DNA of 64,000 nucleotides, taken from Gammaproteobacteria bacterium (GTDB lineage: Bacteria; Pseudomonadota; Gammaproteobacteria; Xanthomonadales; Wenzhouxiangellaceae). The stretch spans positions 131,559-195,558 of the forward strand of contig JAJFKY010000020.1 in NCBI GenBank assembly GCA_021772975.1. Reading direction: 5' to 3'. Position 1 is the stretch's first letter. The number at the start of each line of letters is the position of its first letter. Both the position numbers and the translations under genes were made by a program. Shown piece by piece: positions 54,102 to 63,400 of this stretch. The notes under the pieces were generated by a model. The model was not told the origin of the DNA. It searched no databases and worked only from the letters and a program-made list of their open reading frames with translations.

Positions 54102-55418
54102 ATGCACAGTCAGCTGTTTAAAGAGTGCCAGCGCCGCCGCGCCGATCTGATGGGCATGATCGGCCGGCAGGCCGCCGCCATCATTCCCGGCGCGCAGGAG
54201 AAAATTCGCAACAATGACGTGCACTACCCATTCCGGCAGGACAGTGACTTCTGGTACCTGACCGGTTTTGATGAACCGGATGCCATTCTGGTGCTGTTGC
54301 CGGATGGCCAGCGGTCACGCAGTATCCTGTTTTGCCGGGAGCGTAACCGCCAACGCGAACAATGGGACGGCCCGCGCGCCGGTTTAGAGGGTGCCGTGGA
54401 CATTTATGGCATGCAGGATGCCTTTCCGATTACCGATATTGATGACATTCTGCCAGGTCTGCTGGAAGGCCGTGAACAGGTTCATTTTCCGCTCGGCAGA
54501 GACAGCGAATTTGATCAGCGGGTGATCAGCTGGTCGCGCTACAACCGCCGCCAGGGCAGTCCTCAGCGTCTGATGCCGGAAGAGCTGGTGTGTATTACCC
54601 ATGTGCTGCATGAGTTGCGGCTGATAAAAAGCCGCTATGAGCTGCAGGCGATGCGCCGCGCCGCGGAAATCTCCGCCCGCGCGCACACCCGGGTGATGCA
54701 GGCGGTCACCACTGCAACCGATGAGCGCGAGCTGATGGCCGAGCTGATATATGAATATACCCGTGCCGGCTGCCAGACCGCCTATGCACCGATTGTGGCG
54801 GCTGGGGTTAACGCCTGCGTGCTGCACTATACCGCCAATAATCAGCCGCTGGACCGTGACGGCCTGGTGCTGGTTGATTCGGGCTGCGAATACGCCAATT
54901 ATGCGGCCGATATTACCCGTACCTTTCCCGCCAGCGGGCATTTTTCCGCGCCGCAAAAAGCGATCTATGCGATTGTGCTGGCGGCGCAGCAGGCTGCGAT
55001 TGCGACCGCCACCTGCGCACATAACTGGGATTCCCCGCATCACGCTGCGCTGGCTGTCATCGTCGATGGGCTGCTGGATATCGGGCTGTTATCCGGCAGC
55101 CGCGAGCAGATCCTGGAAACACACAGTTACCGGCGTTTTTTTATGCACAAGACCGGTCACTGGCTGGGGCTGGATGTGCATGATGTGGGTGACTATCAAG
55201 TGGACAAGCAACCCCGGCAGCTGGAGCCCGGCATGGTCATGACAATCGAGCCCGGTATCTATATCGCCCCTGATGATGAGCAGGTGGCGCAGTCCTGGCG
55301 GGGCATTGGCGTGCGTATTGAGGATGACGTGCTGGTGACCAAACACGATCCGGAAGTACTCACCGGGATGTTGCCCAGGCAGATTTCCGAACTCGAGGCG
55401 TTGATCCAGGGTGGTTAA
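54102..55418 (+). CDS. pepP: Xaa-Pro aminopeptidase
   Basis: This M24 metallopeptidase has an N-terminal AMP_N domain (FRQDSDFWYLTGFDEPDA) and a pita-bread domain with the dimetal ligands in LVDSGCEYANYAADITRTFP (two Asp), GHWLGLDVHD (His), MTIEPGIYI (Glu) and GVRIEDDVLVT (Glu). It removes N-terminal residues preceding Pro. ATG 54102 is three bases after the ygfB stop; a TTG at 54096 is possible. Confidence 0.95.
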   Translation: MHSQLFKECQRRRADLMGMIGRQAAAIIPGAQEKIRNNDVHYPFRQDSDFWYLTGFDEPDAILVLLPDGQRSRSILFCRERNRQREQWDGPRAGLEGAVDIYGMQDAFPITDIDDILPGLLEGREQVHFPLGRDSEFDQRVISWSRYNRRQGSPQRLMPEELVCITHVLHELRLIKSRYELQAMRRAAEISARAHTRVMQAVTTATDERELMAELIYEYTRAGCQTAYAPIVAAGVNACVLHYTANNQPLDRDGLVLVDSGCEYANYAADITRTFPASGHFSAPQKAIYAIVLAAQQAAIATATCAHNWDSPHHAALAVIVDGLLDIGLLSGSREQILETHSYRRFFMHKTGHWLGLDVHDVGDYQVDKQPRQLEPGMVMTIEPGIYIAPDDEQVAQSWRGIGVRIEDDVLVTKHDPEVLTGMLPRQISELEALIQGG

Positions 55419-55452
55419 GCCCGGTGATGCAACCAGCCGGACTGAATCGAGT

Positions 55453-56664
55453 ATGAGTCCGGTGATTCCCGACAGGCTCGATATCGCCATTGTCGGTGGT
55501 GGGCTGGTGGGCGCCAGTCTGGCGCTGGCATTACGCGGCAGTGGTTTACAGGTCGGCGTGATTGAAGCCTTTACCCCCTCGGCGCCTGATCATCCGGGCT
55601 ATGATGACCGCACGCTGGTGCTCAATCCGGTGTCCTGCAATATTCTGGAACAGCTGGGTATCGGCGCGGCTTTGCAGCAATACGGCGTGCCCATTCAAAC
55701 CATTCATGTCTCCGACCGCGGCCGTTTCGGCCGCGCAGTGCTGCATGCCCGGCAACATGGTCTGGAATGGTTCGGACGGGTGATCGAAGCCTGGCGTCTG
55801 GGGCAGGCGTTGCTGCAACAGGTCCAGCAGGACCAACAATTGCACTGGCTAAGTCCGCTGCGACTGGAGCAATTGCAGCTGTGTGAGGACAGCATCAGGC
55901 TGCAGTTTGAAAATGCCGGGCAAGCCATCACCACACGGTTGCTGGTTGGCGCTGACGGCGCGGACTCACGGGTGCGTGAGCTGTTAGCCCTGCCAGCCCG
56001 ACGACATGATTATCAGCAAACCGCGATTATCTGTAATGCCACGCCGAGCCGGGCGCATGCAGGCACGGCTTATGAGCGTTTTACCGAAACCGGCCCGCTG
56101 GCGCTGCTGCCGCAGGCCCGGCAGCGTGTCGGTGTGGTCTGGACGGTTACCAGCCAGCAGGCAGACGCTTTACTGGCAGCCGATAACGCGGCGTTTCTGG
56201 CCGGTCTGCAGCACCGGTTCGGCTACCGCCTGGGACACTTCCAGCGGGTCGGCAAGCGCGCCAGTTATCCCCTGCAGCTGGTGCGTGCTGAACGCAATAC
56301 CGCGCACCGCAGCGTGTTGATCGGCAATGCCTCGCATACCATTCATCCGATCTCAGCGCAGGGCTTCAACCTGGGGCTGCGAGATGCCGCCGCGCTGGCC
56401 GGGCATGTCTCAGGGGCCACGGATCCGGGCCAGGCCGCCCTACTGGAGGCCTATCAGCAGCAACGTCAGTCAGATCAGGATGACACCATCCGCTATACCG
56501 ACAATCTGGCCCGCCTGTACAGCAACACCAGCAGTACCGGACGCTTGCTGCGCAGTGCCGGTCTGCTGGCACATCAGTGGCTGCCGGCTCTGCAACGCCG
56601 CCTGGTATTGAATGCCATGGGCTATCGCGATGCTGTCCTGAGCGGAAAAGATCATGTCCATTGA
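55453..56664 (+). CDS. ubiH: 2-octaprenyl-6-methoxyphenol hydroxylase UbiH
   Basis: This FAD-dependent class A monooxygenase of ubiquinone synthesis has the Rossmann DIAIVGGGLVGASLALAL, ADGADSRVRELL (DG motif), and IGNASHTIHPISAQGFNLGLRDAAAL (GD-like motif). Position after pepP and before a second paralog identifies it as UbiH. ATG 55453 starts the domain; the longer frame from GTG 55411 is less likely. It overlaps ubiI by 11 bases. Confidence 0.93.
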   Translation: MSPVIPDRLDIAIVGGGLVGASLALALRGSGLQVGVIEAFTPSAPDHPGYDDRTLVLNPVSCNILEQLGIGAALQQYGVPIQTIHVSDRGRFGRAVLHARQHGLEWFGRVIEAWRLGQALLQQVQQDQQLHWLSPLRLEQLQLCEDSIRLQFENAGQAITTRLLVGADGADSRVRELLALPARRHDYQQTAIICNATPSRAHAGTAYERFTETGPLALLPQARQRVGVVWTVTSQQADALLAADNAAFLAGLQHRFGYRLGHFQRVGKRASYPLQLVRAERNTAHRSVLIGNASHTIHPISAQGFNLGLRDAAALAGHVSGATDPGQAALLEAYQQQRQSDQDDTIRYTDNLARLYSNTSSTGRLLRSAGLLAHQWLPALQRRLVLNAMGYRDAVLSGKDHVH

Positions 56665-57844
56665 GCGGGATGTCGACGTAGCTGTGATCGGCGGCGGCGT
56701 GGTCGGTGCTGCCGCCGCCTGCCTGCTGGCCGGGCAAAACCGTCAGGTGGTGTTACTGGATCGGCAACGGCCGGAGCAGTGGGCAGCCGATCAGCCGCGC
56801 GATATGCGGGTGTTCGCGATCGCTCCCGGCAGCGTCAGAATACTGCAGGCCTGTCAGGCCTGGGAAGCTATTCAGCAGGCTCGGGTCAGTCCTTATCAAA
56901 GCATGCAGGTCACCAGTACCAGCGGTGGTTTAGTCAGTTTCCACGCCCATCAGCACGGCTTACCGCAACTGGGCTGGATTATCGAAAATCGCCTGCTGCA
57001 GAGCAAACTGTGGGAACAGCTGGAGCAGTGTGTAGAGCTTGCCGCACCGGCGGAGATCACCCGTTTGATACCCGGGCAGCGCCACACGGTGATTGAACTG
57101 AATGATGGCGGCCGGCTGCGGGCGCGCTTGCTGGTGGCGGCTGACGGCGCGCGCTCCTGGGTACGTCAGCAACTGGATATCGCTATCCACAGCCGTGATT
57201 ATCAGCAGCAGGCATTGGTGGCGGAACTGGACACCCAGATTCCGAATCAAGGCGTTGCCTGGCAGATTTTTCTGCCCTCCGGTCCGCTGGCATTTTTGCC
57301 GCTCGGCGAGGGCCGCAGTTCGATGGTCTGGTCGCTGCCGGCTGAGCAGGCCGAACAGGTTAAACAATGGGACCGGCAGCGTCTGGGCGCTGAACTCACA
57401 CTGATCAGCAATGGCCGCTTTGGGCAGGTCCAGCCAGCCACGCCGGTGCTCGGCTTTCCACTTCGGCTGCAACTGGCCGAGCGGATGCTCGCGCAGCGTG
57501 TGGTGCTGCTGGGTGATGCCGCCCACCAGGTCCACCCGCTGGCCGGTCAGGGTGTCAATATGGGCTTGCAGGATGCGGCCGCGCTGGCGGAGCAACTGGC
57601 CCAGGTTGATTGGCAGGATAGTGCGGCTATTGACCTGGCGTTGGGCAAATTTGAACGCTGGCGAATCAGTGAAAATGCCTTGCTGTCACGCGGCATCGAC
57701 GGTATCCAGCGCCTGTTTACCCGGCAGCCGGTCATGGCGGGACTGGGATTAAGTCTGGTGGATCGGCTGTGGCCGCTAAAGGACCGTTTTATGCAGCGTG
57801 CCTGTGGCATCCATGGCAATGCGCCGGCGGTGTGTCGGCAATGA
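56654..57844 (+). CDS. ubiI: UbiH/UbiF/VisC-family FAD hydroxylase (likely UbiI)
   Basis: This is a paralog of ubiH with VDVAVIGGGVVGAAAACLLAG, ADGARSWVRQQL and LLGDAAHQVHPLAGQGVNMGLQDA. In the pepP-ubiH-ubiI order it is the C5-hydroxylase of the ubiquinone ring, although UbiF/UbiM-type activities cannot be excluded from sequence. The last codon overlaps the transporter start (ATGA). Confidence 0.9.
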   Translation: MSIERDVDVAVIGGGVVGAAAACLLAGQNRQVVLLDRQRPEQWAADQPRDMRVFAIAPGSVRILQACQAWEAIQQARVSPYQSMQVTSTSGGLVSFHAHQHGLPQLGWIIENRLLQSKLWEQLEQCVELAAPAEITRLIPGQRHTVIELNDGGRLRARLLVAADGARSWVRQQLDIAIHSRDYQQQALVAELDTQIPNQGVAWQIFLPSGPLAFLPLGEGRSSMVWSLPAEQAEQVKQWDRQRLGAELTLISNGRFGQVQPATPVLGFPLRLQLAERMLAQRVVLLGDAAHQVHPLAGQGVNMGLQDAAALAEQLAQVDWQDSAAIDLALGKFERWRISENALLSRGIDGIQRLFTRQPVMAGLGLSLVDRLWPLKDRFMQRACGIHGNAPAVCRQ

Positions 57845-58737
57845 GCAGAAAAGCCGCCATCAGCCAGGTTGCGCTGGGCGCGTTATTGATCAGTTTCTCC
57901 GCGCCGTTTGTCGGTCTGGCGGAAGTTTCACCATCCACTTCGGCGTTTTATCGGATGGCCTTCGGGGCCATCGGCTTATTGCTGCTGATGTTGGCGGTAC
58001 CCGGCTGGCGACGTAATTTTTCACTCAATATCTGGCAAGGCTGGCCGGCTTCATTGTTGATCGCGGTGTTTTTCGCCCTGGACTTGTGGTTATGGCATCG
58101 CAGTATTCACTGGATCGGTCCGGGTCTGGCTACCTTGCTGGCCAATTTCCAGGTATTTGCGATGACCCTGGCAGGTTTGCTGCTGTTTGCCGAGCGGCCC
58201 GGCTGGCGCTTTATGACCGGTCTGGTGTTGGCCTTGAGTGGCTTGTGGCTGCTGATCGTTCAGCAATGGCCCGGCCTGGATAGTCAGCAGCGCTGGGGGG
58301 TGATATTCGGCTTGCTGACGGCGCTGGCTTACACCGGGTATATGCTCAGTCTGCGCCACGCGCAGTCCGGCAGCGCTAAACTCAGCGGGGTTCTGAGGTT
58401 ATTTCAGGTGTCACTGTGTACCGCCCTGCTGCTGGTGTTTCTGAACCTGCTCGAAGGTCACAGCTTTGTGATCCCGGATCAGCGCACCTTATGGCTGCTA
58501 ATCGCCTATGGCGTGCTCTGTCAGGTACTCGGATGGCTGTTGATCACCCATGGGCTGCCGGGTATCGCAGCCGGTCTGGCCGGCTTGCTGTTGCTGCTGC
58601 AACCGACCTTGTCAGTCACTTGGGATATGCTGTTTTTTGATTTGGAACTGAACAATTGGCAATGGTTTGGTTTGTTGCTGGCATTGACCGGAATTTATTT
58701 TGGCAGTCTGCGTGGTTTTCGGCGTAAATCAACCTGA
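57841..58737 (+). CDS. EamA/DMT-family transporter
   Basis: From ATG 57841 the 298-residue protein shows ten hydrophobic helices in two repeats. Segments include ISFSAPFVGLAEVSPSTSAFYRMAFGAIGLL, GPGLATLLANFQVFAMTLAGLLLFAE and GLAGLLLLLQPTLSVTWD. The substrate is unknown; drug/metabolite exporters of this family are varied. It is coupled to ubiI by a four-base overlap. Confidence 0.9.
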   Translation: MSRKAAISQVALGALLISFSAPFVGLAEVSPSTSAFYRMAFGAIGLLLLMLAVPGWRRNFSLNIWQGWPASLLIAVFFALDLWLWHRSIHWIGPGLATLLANFQVFAMTLAGLLLFAERPGWRFMTGLVLALSGLWLLIVQQWPGLDSQQRWGVIFGLLTALAYTGYMLSLRHAQSGSAKLSGVLRLFQVSLCTALLLVFLNLLEGHSFVIPDQRTLWLLIAYGVLCQVLGWLLITHGLPGIAAGLAGLLLLLQPTLSVTWDMLFFDLELNNWQWFGLLLALTGIYFGSLRGFRRKST

Positions 58738-58753
58738 GTGCCGCCTATCATCA

Positions 58754-58824
58754 AACTGTAAGAGCCCCTTGGGGGCGAACTTACCATGCTGCCCCATATT
58801 CGCCCCCAAGGGGCTCTTACAGTT
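58754..58824. repeat. REP-type perfect inverted repeat (26-base arms)
   Basis: Arms at 58754-58779 and 58799-58824 are perfect complements with a 19-base spacer. The head GTAAGAGC and tail GGGGCGA parallel the element at 22296-22377 (GTAGGAGC...CCGCGA), so both probably belong to one REP family. It lies between the transporter and cysK and could also terminate transcription. Confidence 0.8.
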
Positions 58825-58942
58825 AATTATGGGATGATTGCAGACACGAAGTAATCCTCATCACGCTATGCTCATTGGTAATGGCATTTGCTGTTCCAGC
58901 GCGCTAACCTTGGCCAGACCGACAAAAACAACGAGTGAGACC

Positions 58943-59893
58943 ATGATCCACGACAGCATTATCAGCACCATCGGCAACACACCGATCGTCAAAATCAACC
59001 GGATTGCGCCAACAGGCATGCATTTTTATGTCAAGCTCGAAGCCTTCAATCCGATGGCCTCGGTCAAGGACCGGCTGGCCTGGGCGATTATTTATGAGGC
59101 GGAAAAAAGCGGCGTCTTAAAACCGGGCCAAACGGTGATTGAGGCGACTTCCGGTAATACCGGCATTGCGCTGGCGATGGTGTGCGCGGCACGCGGTTAT
59201 CCGTTTGTGGCGGTGATGGCGGAGTCTTTCTCGATTGAACGACGTAAGCTGATGCGGGCATTGGGCGCCAAAGTGGTATTAACACCTAAAGAGGCGAAAG
59301 GCAGCGGCATGGTCAGGAAGGCCAGGGAGCTGGCGGAAAAACACAATTGGTTCTGGGCCTGTCAGTTCGACAATCCAGCCAATCCGGCTTATCACCGGCA
59401 AACCACCGGTCCGGAAATTCTCAGCGATTTTGCCGGCCGGCCGCTGGATTACTTCGTGACCGGCTATGGCACCGGTGGCACCATGACCGGCGCCGGGCAG
59501 ATGTTAAAACTGGCCCGCCCGGAGGTTCAGATCATTACCACCGAACCAGCCGGCGCGGCATTGCTGGCCGGTAAAGACTGGGAGCCACATAAAATTCAGG
59601 GCTGGACACCGGACTTTATTCCCAGTGTGCTGGATCGCGATGTTTATGATCAGAATATTCCCGTTAGCGATGACGAAGCCATCCACTGGTCACAGCAGCT
59701 GGCCAGTAGGGAAGGTATTTTCTGCGGAATTTCGTCCGGTGGTACTTTCGCTGCCGCGGTTAAACTGGCTGAAAATATTCCCACTGGCAGCCACGTACTG
59801 ATTATGCTGCCGGATACCGGCGAGCGGTATTTAAGCACGCCGTTATGGGCGGATTTAAATGAAGGCTCGGATGAGGATTTACTGCCTGATTAA
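58943..59893 (+). CDS. cysK: Cysteine synthase (O-acetylserine sulfhydrylase)
   Basis: This PLP enzyme (316 aa) has LEAFNPMASVKDRLAWAI with the PLP Lys, ATSGNTGIALAM, GYGTGGTMTGAG (phosphate loop) and GISSGGTFAAAVKLA. It makes Cys from O-acetylserine and sulfide. CysK and CysM cannot be parted safely; the length fits CysK. ATG at 58943 is preferred over an upstream frame from 58838, which overlaps the REP element region. Confidence 0.93.
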   Translation: MIHDSIISTIGNTPIVKINRIAPTGMHFYVKLEAFNPMASVKDRLAWAIIYEAEKSGVLKPGQTVIEATSGNTGIALAMVCAARGYPFVAVMAESFSIERRKLMRALGAKVVLTPKEAKGSGMVRKARELAEKHNWFWACQFDNPANPAYHRQTTGPEILSDFAGRPLDYFVTGYGTGGTMTGAGQMLKLARPEVQIITTEPAGAALLAGKDWEPHKIQGWTPDFIPSVLDRDVYDQNIPVSDDEAIHWSQQLASREGIFCGISSGGTFAAAVKLAENIPTGSHVLIMLPDTGERYLSTPLWADLNEGSDEDLLPD

Positions 59894-60003
59894 TTAAGCC
59901 ACATATAGATAATGTTAGTATTTAAGAGTGACTTTAAGATTTGATATTTATCAAAAAATAAATTTAATAAATATCGATTATTTATTAACGGGCTAATCTA
60001 ACT

Positions 60004-60039
60004 GTAGGTCAGCTTAGAGCCGCAGGCCCGTAAGCTGAC
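60004..60039. repeat. Palindromic repeat (GTCAGCTTA...TAAGCTGAC)
   Basis: GTCAGCTTA (60008-60016) and TAAGCTGAC (60031-60039) pair perfectly around 14 bases and are preceded by GTAG. Related GTAGG-headed palindromes are known as dispersed bacterial repeats; compare 19476-19500. Confidence 0.6.
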
Positions 60040-60190
60040 AAAGGCGCTGCAATTCAAAAGTTTGTCGTTGCATATTACTTCTGTTGTCTGTTGATAGAGC
60101 GATGGCGAATCATGCGACTTAACTATTCACACGCCAGCCTGTATGCCCGAGCGACACTCAGGCACGAGGTAAAGACTGCCTGCATAGCCC

Positions 60191-60332
60191 GTCATCCTGA
60201 ACGTTAGTGAAGGGTCCCTCCATCAGTACTTTAGCACGCATTTCAATAAAGATTCTTCACTGCGTTCAGAATGACAGGTAATCTGAAATCGGTTTCACAG
60301 GTGGGGATTCTTCACTGCCTTCAGAATGACAG
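60191..60332. repeat. Cluster of three dispersed-repeat copies
   Basis: Copies at 60251-60277 and 60306-60332 are nearly identical direct repeats (GATTCTTCACTG then TTCAGAATGACAG). A third at 60191-60217 is in the opposite orientation (GTCATCCTGAACG then GTGAAGGGTCC) and more diverged. This type is common in intergenic DNA of environmental proteobacteria. Confidence 0.75.
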
Positions 60333-60440
60333 TCAATGGTGAGTGGGGATATTCATGGCTTTCACAGTGGCAGATCATTTTTGGCAGGTGGTATCAATCA
60401 CAGATGTAAATTCACGCACATTTTGAGACAATCGCGCGCC

Positions 60441-63400
60441 ATGCCAAAGCCTATTCAAAAACCATCCCGATCTGTTGAGTTTGCCGCTGCCGATGTGCTG
60501 CAAAGCGATTGGTCGTGGGCGCAGCGGCAACTGGCTAGAATGCGCCGCGGGCAGGGGAAAGCGAAGGATATTGAACAGCAGCTCGAGCAGCGGCTGAAAA
60601 AATCCGCCCGGCAGGTGCAAAATCGCCTGGCGAGCATTCCCAGTATCCACTGTGATGAACAATTGCCGATCAGTGCCCGCGCGGAGGAGATCGTCGAGGC
60701 CATTCAAAAGCATCAGGTGGTGGTGGTGGCTGGTGCGACCGGGTCGGGCAAGTCAACCCAACTGCCTAAACTGTGCCTGGCGGCCGGACGGGGTGCGCGG
60801 GGCTTGATCGGATGCACGCAGCCGCGCCGGATCGCAGCTCGCAGTGTGGCCGCGCGGGTGGCGGAGGAACTGGCGGTAGAGCTGGGTGGCCTGGTGGGCT
60901 TTCAGGTGCGCTTCACTGATCAGACCGCGGCACAGACCCTGATCAAATTTATGACCGATGGCATTTTGCTGGCGGAAACCCAGCGCGACCGCTATTTCGA
61001 TGCCTACGACACGATCATCATCGATGAGGCGCACGAGCGCAGTCTGAATATCGATTTTTTGCTGGGACTATTAAAACGCATCTTGCCCAAGCGGCCTGAT
61101 CTGCGCGTAATCGTGACGTCGGCGACCATTGATACGGAACGTTTTGCTGACTATTTTCATGCTGCGCCGATTATTAACGTGGAAGGCCGTACTTATCCGG
61201 TGGAAATCCGCTACCGGCCGCTGCCGGAAGAACGCGGCGAGCGCGGTCTGTACCTGGGGATCGCGGAAGCCATTGATGAGCTCAGCCGGATAGATAAACA
61301 GGGCGATATGCTGGTGTTTCTGCCGGGCGAGCGGGAGATTCGTGACACCGCTAACTTCTTGCGCCGGCGCAACCTTAAATTTACCGAAATTTTGCCGTTG
61401 TACGCTCGGCTCAGCGCCAAAGCACAGATGCAGGTGTTCAAGCCTGGGCCGCAGCGCCGCATTGTGCTGGCCACCAATGTCGCGGAAACCTCGCTGACGG
61501 TGCCACGCATCAAGTTTGTGATTGACCCCGGACTGGCGCGGATCGGTCGTTACTCGCATCGCAGCCGGGTGCAGCGTTTGCCGATAGAACCCATTTCCCA
61601 GGCCAGCGCCAACCAGCGCAGTGGCCGTTGCGGGCGCCTCAGTGCGGGGGTCGCGATTCGGCTCTACAGCGAAGAAGATTTTGCCTTGAGGCCGGAGTTT
61701 ACCGAACCGGAAATTCTGCGCACTTCATTGGCCACGGTGATTCTGCGCATGCTGGACATGCGCCTGGGTGATATCGGCGATTTTCCGTTTATTGAGCCGC
61801 CTGCCCAGGTGATGATCAGCGATGCGCTGCAATTGCTGCGCGAACTGCAGGCGCTGGAAGACACCGATGAGCAACGTCTGACCACGATCGGCCGGCAACT
61901 GGCGCGTTTACCCATCGATGTGCGCATGGCGCGCATGCTGCTGGAGGGCCAGCGTTTGGGCTGTCTGCCGGAACTGCTGGTGCTGACCGCCGCGTTGAGT
62001 ATTCAGGACCCGCGTGAACGGCCCATGGAGCAAGCCCAGGCGGCTGATCAGGCGCAGGCGGAGTTTGTCCATCCGCAGTCGGACTTTATGAGTTATTTGA
62101 AGCTATGGGTGGCTTTTCATCAACAGAAGCAGGATAACGGCAGCTCCGCATTACGCCGCTGGTGCGAACGGCATTTTTTATCCTGGGTGCGGATGCGTGA
62201 ATGGCTGGACCTGCATCGTCAGCTGCAGCAGCATGCGCGCGAGCTGGGCTGGAAAACCCAGGCGGTTGCAGCAGACTGGGACGCCGGTTATCAGGCCGGT
62301 ATCCATCAGGGATTATTGAGTGGCATGTTGAGCATGGTCGGTCTGCGCGACGATGCTGACAGCCCCGCGGGCAAGGGCAAAAAAGCCGTACCGAAAAGTT
62401 ATCTGGGTGCGCGTGCCCGGCGCTTTCATGTTTTTCCCGGCTCGGCGCTGGTCAAAAGCAGCCCGCGTTGGCTGATGGCGGCTGAACTGGTGGAGACCAG
62501 CAAGGTCTTTGCCCGGGTCTGTGCAGCCATCAAGCCGGAGTGGTTGGAACAGCAGGCAGCGCATGTTTTAAAGCATCGCTATTTTGATCCATTCTGGGAT
62601 GCTCAAACCGGCCAGGTGCTCGGCTACGTGCAGTCGACGCTGTACGGGTTGCCGGTGGTCGAACGCCGCAAGGTGCACTACGCCCCGCACGATCCGGCCA
62701 CCGCGCATCAATTGTTTATCGAACATGCGCTGGTCAATGGCGAGGTCAATATCCCAGCCGCCAGAATACCGCCATTCATGGCCAAAAATCAGGCACTGGT
62801 GGAAAGTCTGCAGACGGCCGAGCATAAACGCCGCCGGCATGATGTATTGGAGCGGGTACAGGCCCGGATTCAGTTTTTTGCCGGACAGGTGCCACAGACA
62901 GTCAATGCGGTGAAGGATTTTTTGTCGTGGCATGCCAGTCTGAAAAACACCGATCAGTTGCTCTATCCCCGCTCGGTATTGTTGCGCGATGAAGCATTGC
63001 TGGATGAGCAAACCGCCTATCCGGATGAGTGGGTTTGTCAGGGGCAGATTTTTGCGCTGAGCTACCAGTTTGATCCCGCCAAAGCTGACGACGGTGTCAC
63101 GCTGCAGGTGCCGTTGATGCATTTGAACATGGTGGATGCCAACCAATTGTCCTGGCTGGTGCCGGGTTTGCTGGAAGAGCGTCTGGCGGCGCTGATCAAC
63201 ACCCTGCCCAAACCACAACGACGAGCATTTTCACCTGCCAGGCATTTTGCCCGCGCGGTGTTGGAACGTCTGCAATGGCCGGATGCCCTGGCTGGAGAGG
63301 CTTTTCCGCCCATTACCCGGTTGCTGGCTGAGCAACTGACGGGTATTACCGGGAATCAAGCCAACCAGTTGGATTGGGACGAAAGCGCCTTGCCGCCACA

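Larger units (their letters stand above)
59894..60440. other. 547-base gap rich in short repeats
   Basis: The first 110 bases are strongly AT-rich. A palindrome headed GTAGGTCAGCTTA is at 60004-60039. Three copies of a TCTTCACTG-CGTTCAGAATGACA-type repeat lie between 60191 and 60332. No protein-coding frame is convincing. The hrpA start has no strong ribosome site. Confidence 0.6.

Noticed and set aside
58838-58942. N-terminal extension of cysK
   Set aside because: The family starts at MIHDSIISTIGNTP; the extra residues are not like cysteine synthase.
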